Below, piece after piece: positions 39,163 to 49,388 of a stretch of DNA of 64,000 nt. Below the pieces are notes generated by a model. The model did not search any database. It was given only the letters and a program-made list of their open reading frames with translations, and was not told where the DNA came from. Numbering within the stretch: position 1 is the first letter of the stretch; each line of letters opens with the position of its first letter. The position numbers and the translations under genes are program-made. Source of the DNA: Bacteroidota bacterium (GTDB lineage: Bacteria; Bacteroidota; Bacteroidia; AKYH767-A; 2013-40CM-41-45); NCBI GenBank assembly GCA_016720935.1, contig JADKJP010000005.1, forward strand, positions 1 through 64,000, given 5' to 3'.

Positions 39163-40182
39163 ATGTTCCGTCAATCAAAACAACTGGTCACTATTTTTAT
39201 ATGTTATCTTAGCTTCACATCTTGTCTTCAACCCATTCATCCTTTTTCACATTACCGGGTACCTCCCATTCCGGACTATTCGAACAAATCCAGCTGGGCA
39301 GCATTACCGGATAAAAAAGACAGTGCGGATGCCTTGCCACCCGGGGCTGGTCTTTCAGACGGACAAGCAAACGCACTGGTAGATGTTTTTTATATACACC
39401 CCACTCTGAATTTTAGTGGAAGAGGCTGGAATGGAGATATCCATAATAAAAAGTTGAACAAGACTGTCGACAAATTTCCATTGCGTTTCCAGGCCAGTGC
39501 TTTCAACGGATCCTGCAAAGTGTATGCTCCCCGTTACAGACAAGCTACTCTATATGCATTCACAAAACGCGCCGGAGAAAATGGAAAAAAAGCACTCGAC
39601 CTTGCTTATGAAGATGTCTCGAATGCTTTTCAGTTTTATTTAAAAAACTGGAACAAAGGACGACCTTTCATTATTGCTTCGCACAGCCAGGGCAGTCAGC
39701 ACGCTTATCGTCTTCTGAAGGATTATTTTGAAAATAATGATTCATTGAAAAACCAATTGGTTGCCGCTTATGTCATCGGATTCAGAACTGATACCTTTTA
39801 TAAAACTATCCCTGCGTGTGATTCCGCCAATCAAACGGGCTGCATTCTTTCCTGGAATACTTATAAATGGGGAGCTGTGAGCACTAATGAATCCCTCGGA
39901 TCAAATTGCTATTCTACCAATCCGCTTACATGGAAAAACGATACTGCTTATGCTAGCGCTAAACTAAATCCGGGTGGTTTACCCAGAAGATTTGACCGAA
40001 TTGATCCGGGAATTTGTGACGCTAAAATTCAAGGCGGATTGTTATGGATTCACAAACCTAACAAACGCGGCTATTTTCGGATAGGAAAAAATTATCATGT
40101 TTGTGATTACAATTTGTTTTATGTGAGTATTCGGGAAAATGCTGCCTTACGAATTCAATCATTTTTTGAAAATAAACGATAA
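39163..40182 (+). CDS. DUF3089 lipoprotein, alpha/beta-hydrolase fold
   Basis: 339 residues. The start gives a lipoprotein signal with lipobox LSFTSC (Cys about 21). The DUF3089 features follow: VDVFYIHPTLNFSG, SCKVYAPRYRQATLYAF, ALDLAYEDVSNAFQFYL, then the nucleophile elbow FIIASHSQGSQHAYRLL (Ser of GxSxG-like SHSQGS), and later CDSANQTGCILSWNTYKWG. The family has an alpha/beta-hydrolase fold and is expected to be an esterase or lipase, here attached to the outer membrane or periplasmic face. It is read divergently from the phosphoesterase gene. Confidence 0.85.
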   Translation: MFRQSKQLVTIFICYLSFTSCLQPIHPFSHYRVPPIPDYSNKSSWAALPDKKDSADALPPGAGLSDGQANALVDVFYIHPTLNFSGRGWNGDIHNKKLNKTVDKFPLRFQASAFNGSCKVYAPRYRQATLYAFTKRAGENGKKALDLAYEDVSNAFQFYLKNWNKGRPFIIASHSQGSQHAYRLLKDYFENNDSLKNQLVAAYVIGFRTDTFYKTIPACDSANQTGCILSWNTYKWGAVSTNESLGSNCYSTNPLTWKNDTAYASAKLNPGGLPRRFDRIDPGICDAKIQGGLLWIHKPNKRGYFRIGKNYHVCDYNLFYVSIRENAALRIQSFFENKR

Positions 40183-40326
40183 TAATGCCTTCTTCCATCG
40201 ATTGTAATTTGTTAAAACAAATCTTACATCAACAAATAAACCGGTATAAAAACTATTTTTGCTTTCAGTTTTTTGAAAGAATCGAAATTTGACTTATCGC
40301 TAAGTTAAATTGTACAAACTTCATTT

Positions 40327-41751
40327 ATGCTGTCAAAATTAAAACCACACACACTTTTCATTCTGTTGCTTTCTGTCAGTGCAGGAATCCTGATATACTT
40401 TAGTTATTACAATGAGTTTTATGAAGGTGGTCCGGATACCATTTGGCACTATTATTTTTCAAAATACGCCTTGTACAACACACAATTTTTTCTTCACCAT
40501 TGGGGAAAGCCATTCTTCATTTTATTGAGTACGTGGTTTGCTCAATTCGGATTTTTTGGAATTAAAATATTCAATGTATTATGCGGGTCTGCTTCTGCAA
40601 TTATTGCTTACAAAATTTTACAACATTTACGGGTTCCATATAAATGGTCAATAGTGCCTCTTCTGATTTTTTCACCACTGTACTTTATAATTCTTCAATC
40701 TTCACTTACAGAACCACTTTTTAGTTTAATACTGATTTCCGGGATCTATCTGTACTTCAAAAACAAGTATCTGCCTGCTACAATACTACTCTCCTTTTTA
40801 TTATTCTCCAGAAGTGAAGGCTCCTTCATGCTTGTCTGTTTTGCTGCGTATCTCGGAATTATGAAGCAATGGAAATATTTGCCGTTCTTCCTGACTGCTT
40901 TTGTATTGTATGCAATTGCAGGAGTGTTAATGGGTCATAATTTCTTTTGGTACTTTAAAGAAAATCCATACGAATATATCAGTCCATACGGTCATGGTCA
41001 TTTTATGGACATCTTAAACAGATATAAAGATATCTGGGGCTTGCCCTTTACGATAGCCTTGTGTCTTGCAGGCTCAATCACATTATTTCTCTATTTCAAA
41101 GAAAAGCAGTTCATTTTCTGGAAACCGGCAAATGAAACCGCTCAGCTCTTCTATTTAGTGTTTATTCCGGCAGCTGTCTTCACCGCATTTCATTTATATG
41201 CCTGGCATTTTGGATTGTTTGGGTCTGCAGGACTTGAACGGGTACTTGCTTGTGTCTTTCCGTGCTATGCGGTGCTGACCATCTGGGCATTTAACAAAAT
41301 CCTTCTTTCAAAAATTCCAAAATCAGTTAGCCTGAGTTTGCTGCTGATTTTTTTATTTTTTCATGTGAAAACCCCTTTCCGTGTTTTCAGTTATCCATTG
41401 AAAGCATATGGCCGGCAAAAAGCACTGATGGATGCAGGGAAATGGTTCACTTCAACCAAGCCGGATTCGAGCGTTATTTTCTATGTCGACCCGACACTGA
41501 TTTTTCAAATGAACAAAAATCCATTTGATAAAAATCTGAACAGAGAACAATTCGCCTTTGACCCGGAATGCAAACAACAAGAAACACTTCCCGCTTACTT
41601 TTTCTGGGATTCACAATACTCTGATCAACTGTGCAATAAAAAACAGGCGGATGTGGAGAAGTGCGACTATAAACAGATCAAGGAGTTTACGGATGGCGAT
41701 CAATTGCGAATCATCGTGTATGAAAAGCTTCCGGAACCAATTCAAAAATAA
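40327..41751 (+). CDS. Polytopic membrane protein, GT-C-type glycosyltransferase-like
   Basis: 474 residues with about ten hydrophobic helices from residue 8 to 355 and a soluble C-terminus of about 110 residues. The first outer loop holds an acidic, aromatic stretch (YEGGPDTIWHYYFS), where GT-C enzymes keep their catalytic Asp. The segment SSLTEPLFSLILISGIYLYF plus LLFSRSEGSF also fits mannosyl- or arabinosyltransferases of the GT-C class. The likely role is transfer of a sugar from a lipid-linked donor on the periplasmic side. The donor and acceptor are unknown, and no other glycan genes lie nearby. Confidence 0.55.
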   Translation: MLSKLKPHTLFILLLSVSAGILIYFSYYNEFYEGGPDTIWHYYFSKYALYNTQFFLHHWGKPFFILLSTWFAQFGFFGIKIFNVLCGSASAIIAYKILQHLRVPYKWSIVPLLIFSPLYFIILQSSLTEPLFSLILISGIYLYFKNKYLPATILLSFLLFSRSEGSFMLVCFAAYLGIMKQWKYLPFFLTAFVLYAIAGVLMGHNFFWYFKENPYEYISPYGHGHFMDILNRYKDIWGLPFTIALCLAGSITLFLYFKEKQFIFWKPANETAQLFYLVFIPAAVFTAFHLYAWHFGLFGSAGLERVLACVFPCYAVLTIWAFNKILLSKIPKSVSLSLLLIFLFFHVKTPFRVFSYPLKAYGRQKALMDAGKWFTSTKPDSSVIFYVDPTLIFQMNKNPFDKNLNREQFAFDPECKQQETLPAYFFWDSQYSDQLCNKKQADVEKCDYKQIKEFTDGDQLRIIVYEKLPEPIQK

Positions 41752-41924
41752 ATTTCAGACATTCTCGTATTGAACAAGTAGTACTAGTTAGAGTAGTTAA
41801 GATTTTTCAACATGGTCATTTGAATATTTCAGATTAGTAAAAATTTAGACTCTAAATTGACACTTTTCTTAGTGAGCTTAAATTTCCGCTCGTAATACCA
41901 GCTAATATTGGTGCATAAAAAATT

Positions 41925-41960
41925 CAAAGCCTGTGACCCGAATCAGGATCACAGGCTTTG
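41925..41960 (-). terminator. Rho-independent terminator of the BNR-propeller gene
   Basis: Arms CAAAGCCTGTGA (41925-41936) and TCACAGGCTTTG (41949-41960) pair over 12 bases, 16 bases after the minus-strand stop at 41977. On the minus strand it is followed by AATTTTTTATG. Confidence 0.85.
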
Positions 41961-41976
41961 TAATTTCCGTTGAAGA

Positions 41977-44900
41977 TTACTTATTCTTCCACTCAGGAAT
42001 CCTTCCCGGTGTATATGGTGCCTTGTTCGCTTCAATCAGATCTTCAAGTTTACGTATATCCTGATCCAGTTTTTTCAATTCCTGCAGCACAGGTTCAAAT
42101 TGTTGTCCCGCGGTTTGTAAGGATTGGATTGCCGTTTGTGTCGGAGCCGTGCTTGCTGCCCACAGAGAGCTTTCAATCGCTGAAACTCTGGAATTGATGG
42201 ATGTCGGTATTTCAAATTCTCTTTTTGCCATACTTGCATCACCGTTAAGACTTGTATTCACAGCAACCATTCTCTTTTCAAAATTGGTAACTTGTGATAA
42301 CGCTTCCGGTAATGCAGCAGGTGCATCGAGGATTGCCTGTTTGATGAACTTCAGTTTATTCGACAACTCTCCTCTGTATGCGTCGGCTGAAGCAGTGGCC
42401 CGGCGAAGCTCACTCACTTTTTTGCAAAACGCGTCAAGCGCTTTTTTATCTGTTGCCGCCATCGACGCGGCATTTAGTGAGTTTACAGTGAAGGATTGTG
42501 GTGCGACAAGTTCTGCAATTTTTCCATCCTCAAACTTGCTCATTGAAACTGTGTATTTCCCCGGCATTGCAGGATACCCAAGTTCCGGAACATCGTATGG
42601 ATTTGTAGGATCCGGTGTGTTGAAAGAAACCGGTCCGGGAGATCCATAACGAAAATCCCAAACAAGTCTGTTCATGCCTTTTTTTGCAGAAGCCTTCAAA
42701 TTCCTGATTACATTTCCGGCATCATCCTTTATGACAAATAACAAGTAAGGATCCGGATAATTATCTTCCAATCGAATTGAGTCTGCTGAAGGATATGAAA
42801 CAGGTTCTCCTGCTTTAATCTTTTGCTTTTCTATCTCTTTACGTTTCTCCCTGATCGTTTTCAAATCTTCTTTGAGATAATAGGTAAACACAGCGCCGAC
42901 CTTGGGATTGGGCGTTGAGTAAAATCCTTCTCCCTGAAAACCTTTGAGAGGCGCTCCCCAGTCACGACTTTCATTGTACAGCCATGAATCCTTGATTGTT
43001 GAAATCCAGGCTTCTTTTTTCAAATCATCCTTTTTCAGATTTCGTAAAGGCGAATAATCATCGAGGATATAAAAACCTCTTCCGAAGGAAGCCAGAACCA
43101 AATCGCTTTCTCTTTTTTGAATTTCGATATCACGTATTGCTATAGTCGGGAGTCCGCTTTTTAATTGAATCCATTCTTTACCACCGTCGATAGTGAAAAA
43201 GATTCCGAATTCAGTTCCTGCAAAAAGGAGATCACGATTTACATGATCTTCCGCAACGGTATAAACGCTTCCTCTTTCCGGTAAGTTGCCAATGATTGGT
43301 GACCAGGTATTCCCGCCATCAATACTTTTGAAAACATAGGGTTTGAAATCACCATAACGATGATGATTAAAGGTGGCGTAAAAAACATTTTTGTCGTGCT
43401 GTGAAGCGATAATCTGGTTGACATATGTTCGCTCCGGAACTCCCGGGATATTGTCAACTTTCGTCCAGTTTTTCCCTCCATCCCTTGTTACCTGGATCAA
43501 ACCATCGTCTGTTCCAACGAGCAAATGATTTTCATCAAAATTACTTTCCGCAATGCTTACAAGATTTCCATAAATATCTGTGGAGCCATTTTTTGACAAA
43601 GCATCCATACTCCACACCTTACCCATGACAGGCAATTTATTCCGGTCAATCTGGCGCGTGAGATCTCCGCTGATTGTCTGCCAGGAATTACCCATATCAT
43701 CACTCTTAAAAAGTTTATTCGCGCCAAAATACAGACGTGTATGTTTATGATGTGAAATGAGTAATGGCGAATCCCAGTTCCAACGCAATCCGGGTTCACC
43801 GGCCGCTTCAACAGGACGAATATCTACAACTTCTCCGCTTTTCTTGTCATACCGTGCAAGTCCGCCATACTGGTATTGCGGATAAACGATGTTTGGATTT
43901 TCCGGATCAATTTGCGTTTCGAAACCATCACCTTCAAGAGTGATAAACCAATCGGCATTTGTAATTCCATTCGCGCTGGTGGTGCGTGATGGTCCGCCAA
44001 GCGAATTGTTATCCTGAGTTCCACCATACACATTGTAAAAAGGCAAAGCATTATCTGTTGCAACTTTATAAAACTGCGTTACGGGTAGATTGGATTTAAA
44101 TTCCCAATTGGCTCCGGCATCGTACGTTTGATAAATTCCACCATCGCAACCGACCAACAAATGTTTTGTATCAGATGGATCAATCCACAAAGCGTGATTG
44201 TCTACATGTTTGTATTTTTCACCAATCTTTTCGAATGACTTTCCCCCGTTCGTTGAAACCATTACCCAAAAATCAACATAGTATACTTTTTCCACATCTT
44301 TCGGATCGCAAAAAATCTCCTGGTAATAATTACCGGAAGTGGTGTTGTCACAACGCTTTTCCCAGCTTGCTCCGCGATCAGTGGAACGGTATACTCCGCC
44401 TTTCTTCTCCCCTGCTTCAATGATCGCGTAAATCACATCCGGGTTAGCAGGTGAAATAGACAATCCGATTCTTCCTCGATCTACATCTGCAGGAAGTCCG
44501 TTCTTCAAAATATCCCATGTCGCTCCGCCGTCAGTACTTTTGTAAATATTCGATTCAGGACCTCCGTTGATATATGTGAAGACCTGGCGACGGCGTTGAT
44601 GAGACGTTGCGTATAGTACATTTGAATTTCGGGGATCAATATGAATTTCATTGAAACCTGTGTTTTCACTTACATTTAAAATCTGTTTCCAGGTTTTACC
44701 TCCGTCTGTTGTTTTGTAAATACCACGTTCACCACCTGCGCTCCATAACGGACCATATGCAGCTACGTAGACGATATTAGAATTGGCCGGATCAATTGCA
44801 ATCATACCGATATGTTCCGAGCTTTTCAGTCCGACATTCTTCCAGGATTTTCCTCCATCCTCAGATTTGTAAACCCCATCTCCGTATGCAACACTTCTTT

Positions 44901-45270
44901 GATTATTGTTCTCTCCGCTACCAACCCAAATTACATTTGAATTCTCCGGATCAATTTCTACACATCCGATGGAGTAGGATCCTTCACCATCAAATATCGG
45001 CTCATAAGTATTTCCTGCATTTTCAGTTTTCCAGACACCACCACAGGCTGCAGCAACATAATATGTTTTTGGACTCAATCGATCCACGGCGAAGTCTACA
45101 ACACGCCCGGATGTAAGAGCCGGACCAATGCTCCGAAATTTCAATCCGTTAAATGTCTCCGATTTCCAGGGATCATTTTTTGCAGCAGGAGTATCTGACT
45201 TTTTTTGAGCACTCGTTACAGTTGCAAATAGCAAACCTGCGCATAATGTAATCAGCACTATTTTTTTCAT
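41977..45270 (-). CDS. Secreted BNR/sortilin-like beta-propeller protein ('glycosyl hydrolase' of Bacteroidota)
   Basis: 1,097 residues with a signal peptide (MKKIVLITLCAGLLFATVTSAQ). Residues about 30-790 are BNR/Vps10-type propeller units with repeated Asp-box-like turns: VWKTENAGNTYEP, VYKSEDGGKSWKN, IYKTTDGGKTWKQ, VYRSTDRGASWEK, LFKSDDMGNSWQT, IQVTRDGGKNWTK and others. The C-terminal 300 residues include a beta-domain (NVIRNLKASAKKGMNRLVWDF) and a helical end (about 960-1080). Proteins of this length and order are common in Bacteroidota and are often labelled glycosyl hydrolase, but no catalytic residues are evident. No T9SS tail, so probably periplasmic. Its terminator is at 41925-41960. 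Confidence 0.85.
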   Translation of the reverse strand: MKKIVLITLCAGLLFATVTSAQKKSDTPAAKNDPWKSETFNGLKFRSIGPALTSGRVVDFAVDRLSPKTYYVAAACGGVWKTENAGNTYEPIFDGEGSYSIGCVEIDPENSNVIWVGSGENNNQRSVAYGDGVYKSEDGGKSWKNVGLKSSEHIGMIAIDPANSNIVYVAAYGPLWSAGGERGIYKTTDGGKTWKQILNVSENTGFNEIHIDPRNSNVLYATSHQRRRQVFTYINGGPESNIYKSTDGGATWDILKNGLPADVDRGRIGLSISPANPDVIYAIIEAGEKKGGVYRSTDRGASWEKRCDNTTSGNYYQEIFCDPKDVEKVYYVDFWVMVSTNGGKSFEKIGEKYKHVDNHALWIDPSDTKHLLVGCDGGIYQTYDAGANWEFKSNLPVTQFYKVATDNALPFYNVYGGTQDNNSLGGPSRTTSANGITNADWFITLEGDGFETQIDPENPNIVYPQYQYGGLARYDKKSGEVVDIRPVEAAGEPGLRWNWDSPLLISHHKHTRLYFGANKLFKSDDMGNSWQTISGDLTRQIDRNKLPVMGKVWSMDALSKNGSTDIYGNLVSIAESNFDENHLLVGTDDGLIQVTRDGGKNWTKVDNIPGVPERTYVNQIIASQHDKNVFYATFNHHRYGDFKPYVFKSIDGGNTWSPIIGNLPERGSVYTVAEDHVNRDLLFAGTEFGIFFTIDGGKEWIQLKSGLPTIAIRDIEIQKRESDLVLASFGRGFYILDDYSPLRNLKKDDLKKEAWISTIKDSWLYNESRDWGAPLKGFQGEGFYSTPNPKVGAVFTYYLKEDLKTIREKRKEIEKQKIKAGEPVSYPSADSIRLEDNYPDPYLLFVIKDDAGNVIRNLKASAKKGMNRLVWDFRYGSPGPVSFNTPDPTNPYDVPELGYPAMPGKYTVSMSKFEDGKIAELVAPQSFTVNSLNAASMAATDKKALDAFCKKVSELRRATASADAYRGELSNKLKFIKQAILDAPAALPEALSQVTNFEKRMVAVNTSLNGDASMAKREFEIPTSINSRVSAIESSLWAASTAPTQTAIQSLQTAGQQFEPVLQELKKLDQDIRKLEDLIEANKAPYTPGRIPEWKNK

Positions 45271-45571
45271 CTGAATAAATTTTGATGGAATAAAGATGTA
45301 TCATTTTTTTTAATTTTCAATAGGATTTGAGAACTAATTACACATCCACCCTAACATTTTTTTGATGAATATCAGAATCTCAATGAATTGAAATTAATAT
45401 GAGTGAAGCAAAAATACGGTGTCTCCAATTCTAATAAATCGTCGGGATTAAGGAAACTTAAGATGGGCTGTTAAAAGCTGTTAAATGTCCAGATTGAATT
45501 ATCACCTGATCCTGAAATAGCTTAATGTGCTAAAAGAATAAATTTACACAGAAAATAAATAATAAAACCGG
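45271..45571. other. Gap between the BNR-propeller and phosphatase genes
   Basis: 301 AT-rich bases before the start of the propeller gene and after the phosphatase stop, both on the minus strand. I see no hairpin, RNA gene or open frame; a promoter for the propeller gene is expected here but cannot be fixed. Confidence 0.4.
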
Positions 45572-46837
45572 TCAAACTCTTACACCGATCAGCAGGACAT
45601 CGTCAACCTGCTCGTGATTTCCCTTCCATTCCTCAAAACATTTCAAAAGATATTCTTTTTGCTCCTGCATGCTGAGCTGCTGAATATTCAGGAATGTATA
45701 TTTGAGTTTTTTTGTCATGAATTTTTTTCCGAACTCTCCACCAAACTGATCCGCATAGCCATCGCTGAAAATATAAAAGGTGTCATTCTTCTGAAGATCG
45801 AAATGATGACTTTGAAAATTTTCTTCATGTACGATTTGCAATCCACCGACCGGAAATTTATTTGGCTGCACAACCATTAATTCGTTTTCCCGGATCATCC
45901 ACAGAGGGCGATTCGCTCCGGCATATGATAATTTATTATTGAATAAATCGACTGAGCAAATCGCGATGTCCATGCCATCCGTTGATTCGCCGCTTCTTTG
46001 ATTCAATGTTTCAATCATCGCATCATGCAGTGCATCAAGAATTTTTCCCGGGTCCGTAATTTTCTTTTCATTGATCATTTGATTCAACAGAGAGCTTCCC
46101 ACCACACTCAGAAAAGCGCCTGTTACTCCATGTCCGGTACAATCCGCCGCAATGATCATTGCGCCTCCGGGCTGTGGGAAGTATGCGTAAAAATCACCGC
46201 TTACAATATCCTTTGGCTGGTAAAGCACAAACGATTTACTTAAGGTAGAATAAATCGTTTGCTCCGCAGGAAGAATAGCGGTTTGGATACGCTTCGCGTA
46301 ATTTACATTGTCCGTAATCTCGCGATTCTTCTGAGAGATTTCTTCATTTCGCAATTGCAATTCCCTGGTACGTTCATCCACAAGCTGGGTGAGTTCCGCT
46401 TCACGGTTGCGCAACTGGCGAACAATAGATTCATTCTGACTTCTCAATCTCCTGGTAAGCGCGCTGATTATTTTCTTTCCGACTTCAGGCTGACTCTGGA
46501 ATAATTCAAAGAAAAGTTCACGACTGATTTTTACGAGATGAACTTCTTCGACTGCGCTAACAGACATCGATCTGGGTGCTTCGTCGAGCAAGGAAAATTC
46601 GCCGAAATAATTTCCCTGTTCCATATAAGCGATGACATGTTCTCCGTCGTGAATTTTGACTTTCCCTTTCATCAAAACAAACATCGCGTTTCCTTCTTCC
46701 CCTTTGCGGATGATCAATGCTCCGGTTTCAATGTTGATTTGCTCCAGCTTCCCGGCAAGATTCTTTAAAAGATCCGCGGGAATGCCATTAAAAATCTCAA
46801 CATGCTGCAGGAGCTCAAAAATGGAATTCGAAATCAT
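45572..46837 (-). CDS. SpoIIE-type PP2C phosphatase with N-terminal cyclic-nucleotide-binding domain
   Basis: 421 residues. Residues about 12-125 are a CRP-like nucleotide-binding domain (GALIIRKGEEGNAMFVLMKG, GNYFGEFSLLDEAPRSMSV). A coiled coil follows (about 128-190, LRSQNESIVRQLRNREAEL on to SQKNREITDNV). The rest is a SpoIIE/RsbU phosphatase: DIVSGDFYAY, AADCTGHGVTGAF, STDGMDIAIC, FYIFSDGYADQFGG and QVDDVLLIGVRV. All metal-binding Asp residues are in place, so it should dephosphorylate Ser/Thr, probably an anti-sigma antagonist, under control of a small ligand. In the GEFSLLDEAPRS phosphate-binding loop the Glu and Arg that bind cyclic nucleotides are kept, so cAMP- or cGMP-type binding is plausible. 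No anti-sigma gene is adjacent. Confidence 0.9.
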   Translation of the reverse strand: MISNSIFELLQHVEIFNGIPADLLKNLAGKLEQINIETGALIIRKGEEGNAMFVLMKGKVKIHDGEHVIAYMEQGNYFGEFSLLDEAPRSMSVSAVEEVHLVKISRELFFELFQSQPEVGKKIISALTRRLRSQNESIVRQLRNREAELTQLVDERTRELQLRNEEISQKNREITDNVNYAKRIQTAILPAEQTIYSTLSKSFVLYQPKDIVSGDFYAYFPQPGGAMIIAADCTGHGVTGAFLSVVGSSLLNQMINEKKITDPGKILDALHDAMIETLNQRSGESTDGMDIAICSVDLFNNKLSYAGANRPLWMIRENELMVVQPNKFPVGGLQIVHEENFQSHHFDLQKNDTFYIFSDGYADQFGGEFGKKFMTKKLKYTFLNIQQLSMQEQKEYLLKCFEEWKGNHEQVDDVLLIGVRV

Positions 46838-46855
46838 CTATAAAATATTGTGTGG

Positions 46856-46863
46856 CGAAGGTA
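46856..46863 (-). promoter_or_regulatory. Possible -7 element before the phosphatase gene
   Basis: Read on the minus strand this is TACCTTCG, one base from the TAnnTTTG consensus of Bacteroidota, 18 bases before the start codon at 46837. No convincing TTTG is seen at -33. Confidence 0.3.
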
Positions 46864-47039
46864 CACAATTCCTTAAATTTCATACACGGGCGCCTGTAAG
46901 ATATTTACCACACCAACATCAACTTTAAATATGAAATGATGATGCGTAATTGAAAAATATTTCGAAGAATAAAAGCGGTATTAAAAAGTACGATCACATG
47001 TTCTAAAAAGTAATTTAGAACTGAACGCTAAGAATACAC

Positions 47040-47849
47040 CTACTCAAGAACCAATTTCCCCGACACCAGATCTTTTTGATCGGAAAGAATTTGGTAAAAA
47101 TAAACTCCTTTAGGAAGTCCATCTGTGCTAATAAGTACTTTGCTTTTTTCCATATTGAAATTCACAGGGACTATTTTGCCATTCATGTCAATGAGGCGGA
47201 GATCTGTTTTTTGATAATTGATTTCTCCCAATTCAACACTGAAATTTTGTGATGATGGATTGGGAAATATTTTCACTTCATCAATTGAATGAAATCCAAT
47301 AATTCCCGAAGTTTCCAAATTCAAAGTAATAATTGGAACAAAAATATTCGTATTGACCGGAAAAGTGTCAGCCGGGTACGCATATGCATGTGTGATCTCT
47401 AATAAATTAGAGCCTTCATTGTAAGGAAACGATCCCGGCTGGAATTCCGCTGCTGAGTTATGTGTAGGTGGATTGGGGCCTCCGCAGAAAAAGGAAATCC
47501 GATAAGACATTCCGGAAACCAAAGTATATGAAATCGGCACCGATACGGCTCCGTTTACAATATTATATACACTCACCATATTGGACGCAAGTAGCATACC
47601 ATTTGATGGATTGTAGATTCTTGCACCAACATATGCTGAATCTCCTGTGCCGCTAAAAAACCGATGAAGTGTCATCGAAGTAAGCGGGAGATCAACCGGA
47701 GAAATCACATTCACATCAACACCCCTCGTTTCATTGAAACTCTGAGCTACTCCTGTAATTGTACCGGTGACGCCAGAAGCGAGGTTGATTTGTGAATGAG
47801 CATTTGAGAACCATAATAGAAATGCAAGAAGAGTACAGACTTTTTTCAT
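47040..47849 (-). CDS. Small T9SS type A cargo protein
   Basis: 269 residues. Signal peptide MKKVCTLLAFLLWFSNAHSQ. Residues 21-185 form a beta-sandwich-like domain (ITGVAQSFNETRGVDVNVIS, LTSMTLHRFFSGTGDSAYVG, SYRISFFCGGPN), resembling secreted jelly-roll modules but with no family I can name. The last 75 residues are a T9SS type A domain (VKIFPNPSSQNFSVEL ... LPKGVYFYQILSDQ). The gene follows the sialidase-like gene by 14 bases on the same strand, so the two form an operon of secreted proteins. Confidence 0.85.
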   Translation of the reverse strand: MKKVCTLLAFLLWFSNAHSQINLASGVTGTITGVAQSFNETRGVDVNVISPVDLPLTSMTLHRFFSGTGDSAYVGARIYNPSNGMLLASNMVSVYNIVNGAVSVPISYTLVSGMSYRISFFCGGPNPPTHNSAAEFQPGSFPYNEGSNLLEITHAYAYPADTFPVNTNIFVPIITLNLETSGIIGFHSIDEVKIFPNPSSQNFSVELGEINYQKTDLRLIDMNGKIVPVNFNMEKSKVLISTDGLPKGVYFYQILSDQKDLVSGKLVLE

Positions 47850-47863
47850 GATTTTAAATTCGT

Positions 47864-49303
47864 TTAGCGTAAAACAGAAATTTTCCTTTTCAGAATATTT
47901 TTTCCGGAAATCAAATTCACGAAGTATGTCCCTGTATTTTTAATACTTATTTGAAATTCCTTCTTGCAAGGAAATTCCTTACAAACAATTTCTCCCAGGA
48001 GATTACAAATCATAATTTCATCCACGACATCTCTGCTAGTGATTGAAATTCGGGAAGCTGTTGGATTCGGATAAATGGAAATCTCATTTTCAACTTGAGT
48101 ATTTATTATATCAGTAGTTGAAGAATAATTCCCCGAACGAAAACGAATTGTTCCACTCGCATCATCTTCCCAAACAACAAAAATTTTTCCACCTCCAAGC
48201 GCGACATCCGCATTGGTGACATTATCAAGGTCAACCGTGTCAATCCCCGCAGTCGCAAAAGTTCCGGCTTCCTGACTGAAACGAAGTATGCATTGATCCG
48301 CGCCATTTACTCTCTGTTTCCACACAATCGCCAATGCTGTTCCATCTGAAGCGATGCGTGGATAGTTCTGTTGGCTCAGGCCGGAAAAATTTCCGGTGAG
48401 TTCAATTGACTGAGACCCTGTCATTCCTGACAAAGATGTCGCGCTCCGGTAAACAAGACTGTTTCCCCCGGCACCACTCATAAAAGTTGAGTAAAGCGTA
48501 TCACCGATGATTACGCCGTCGGGACCCGTTGCCGGACAAGCATTGATCACCCAGGAATTTTGATCAATGTTCATTCCTCCGTAAAAACTATTGCCTCCAT
48601 CCGTGCTTATCCCGGTCCAGATATCGCGAATATCCGAATTGTTGTCGCGATACAACATCGCAACCGTATTTCCGGAACTGACAACAGCGCCAGGACAACA
48701 ATCACAAATGACTGAGGTCGGACTGCTCCATCCGCTTGCTTTTGTATCTACTGTAAACGAAAGACCGTAATCTGAAGATCGAGTGACGACCCATCTTGAT
48801 TCTAAAAATGCGGCATTGAATTTCATAAATCCAATAACAGGATTTCCGGATTCATCAGTAGTAATTGTTGGAAATCGGGAAAGACTATCAGCGATGTTAT
48901 CAACCTGAATAGGGCTATCAAAGGTTAATCCACCGTTGAAAGATCGTGTACAAAAGATGTGACAGGTATCCGCATTTTCCGGCACCTGTTTGAAAACAAT
49001 ATAAACGGTATCTCCGTCAGAAGCAATGTCAGGACCCATCCAGCTCGCACCGGCCACATCAATCCCGGGAGGATTTACAAGCACGGGTGTAGTAAATGCT
49101 GTTCCATTCCAACGCGAAAACATTGCACGATTCGCGTGACTCCACACAACGAGTGGATTGCCATTTGCGTCGGTTGTGATTCTGGGGTGATTATTTCCTG
49201 AAGAAGAAGGCGCTAAATCAATAGCTGAATTCCATGTAATCCCGGTTTGCGCTGTACACAATTGAAATAATACACTAAAAAAAATAAGAAGAAAGTAGCG
49301 CAT
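47864..49303 (-). CDS. Sialidase-like (BNR) propeller protein with T9SS type A tail
   Basis: 479 residues from the ATG at 49303 (MRYFLLIFFSVLFQLCTAQ, a clean signal peptide); the upstream ATG at 49333 would put ten polar residues before it. The body (20-400) is a six-bladed sialidase-like propeller with 'ITTDANGNPLVVWS', 'DIASDGDTVYIVFK', 'NGGLTFDSPIQV', 'TTDESGNPVIGF' and 'STDGGNSFYG' turns. No Arg triad is evident, so enzyme activity is doubtful. The end is a T9SS type A domain (ISIYPNPTASRISITS). First gene of a two-gene operon. Confidence 0.85.
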   Translation of the reverse strand: MRYFLLIFFSVLFQLCTAQTGITWNSAIDLAPSSSGNNHPRITTDANGNPLVVWSHANRAMFSRWNGTAFTTPVLVNPPGIDVAGASWMGPDIASDGDTVYIVFKQVPENADTCHIFCTRSFNGGLTFDSPIQVDNIADSLSRFPTITTDESGNPVIGFMKFNAAFLESRWVVTRSSDYGLSFTVDTKASGWSSPTSVICDCCPGAVVSSGNTVAMLYRDNNSDIRDIWTGISTDGGNSFYGGMNIDQNSWVINACPATGPDGVIIGDTLYSTFMSGAGGNSLVYRSATSLSGMTGSQSIELTGNFSGLSQQNYPRIASDGTALAIVWKQRVNGADQCILRFSQEAGTFATAGIDTVDLDNVTNADVALGGGKIFVVWEDDASGTIRFRSGNYSSTTDIINTQVENEISIYPNPTASRISITSRDVVDEIMICNLLGEIVCKEFPCKKEFQISIKNTGTYFVNLISGKNILKRKISVLR

Positions 49304-49388
49304 AACAGGGGATGTATTCTCAAAGATAGCCAAATTCGGAAAACATCCCTATAGTTATTCAATGTTGACCAAAAGTTCAAAAATACAC

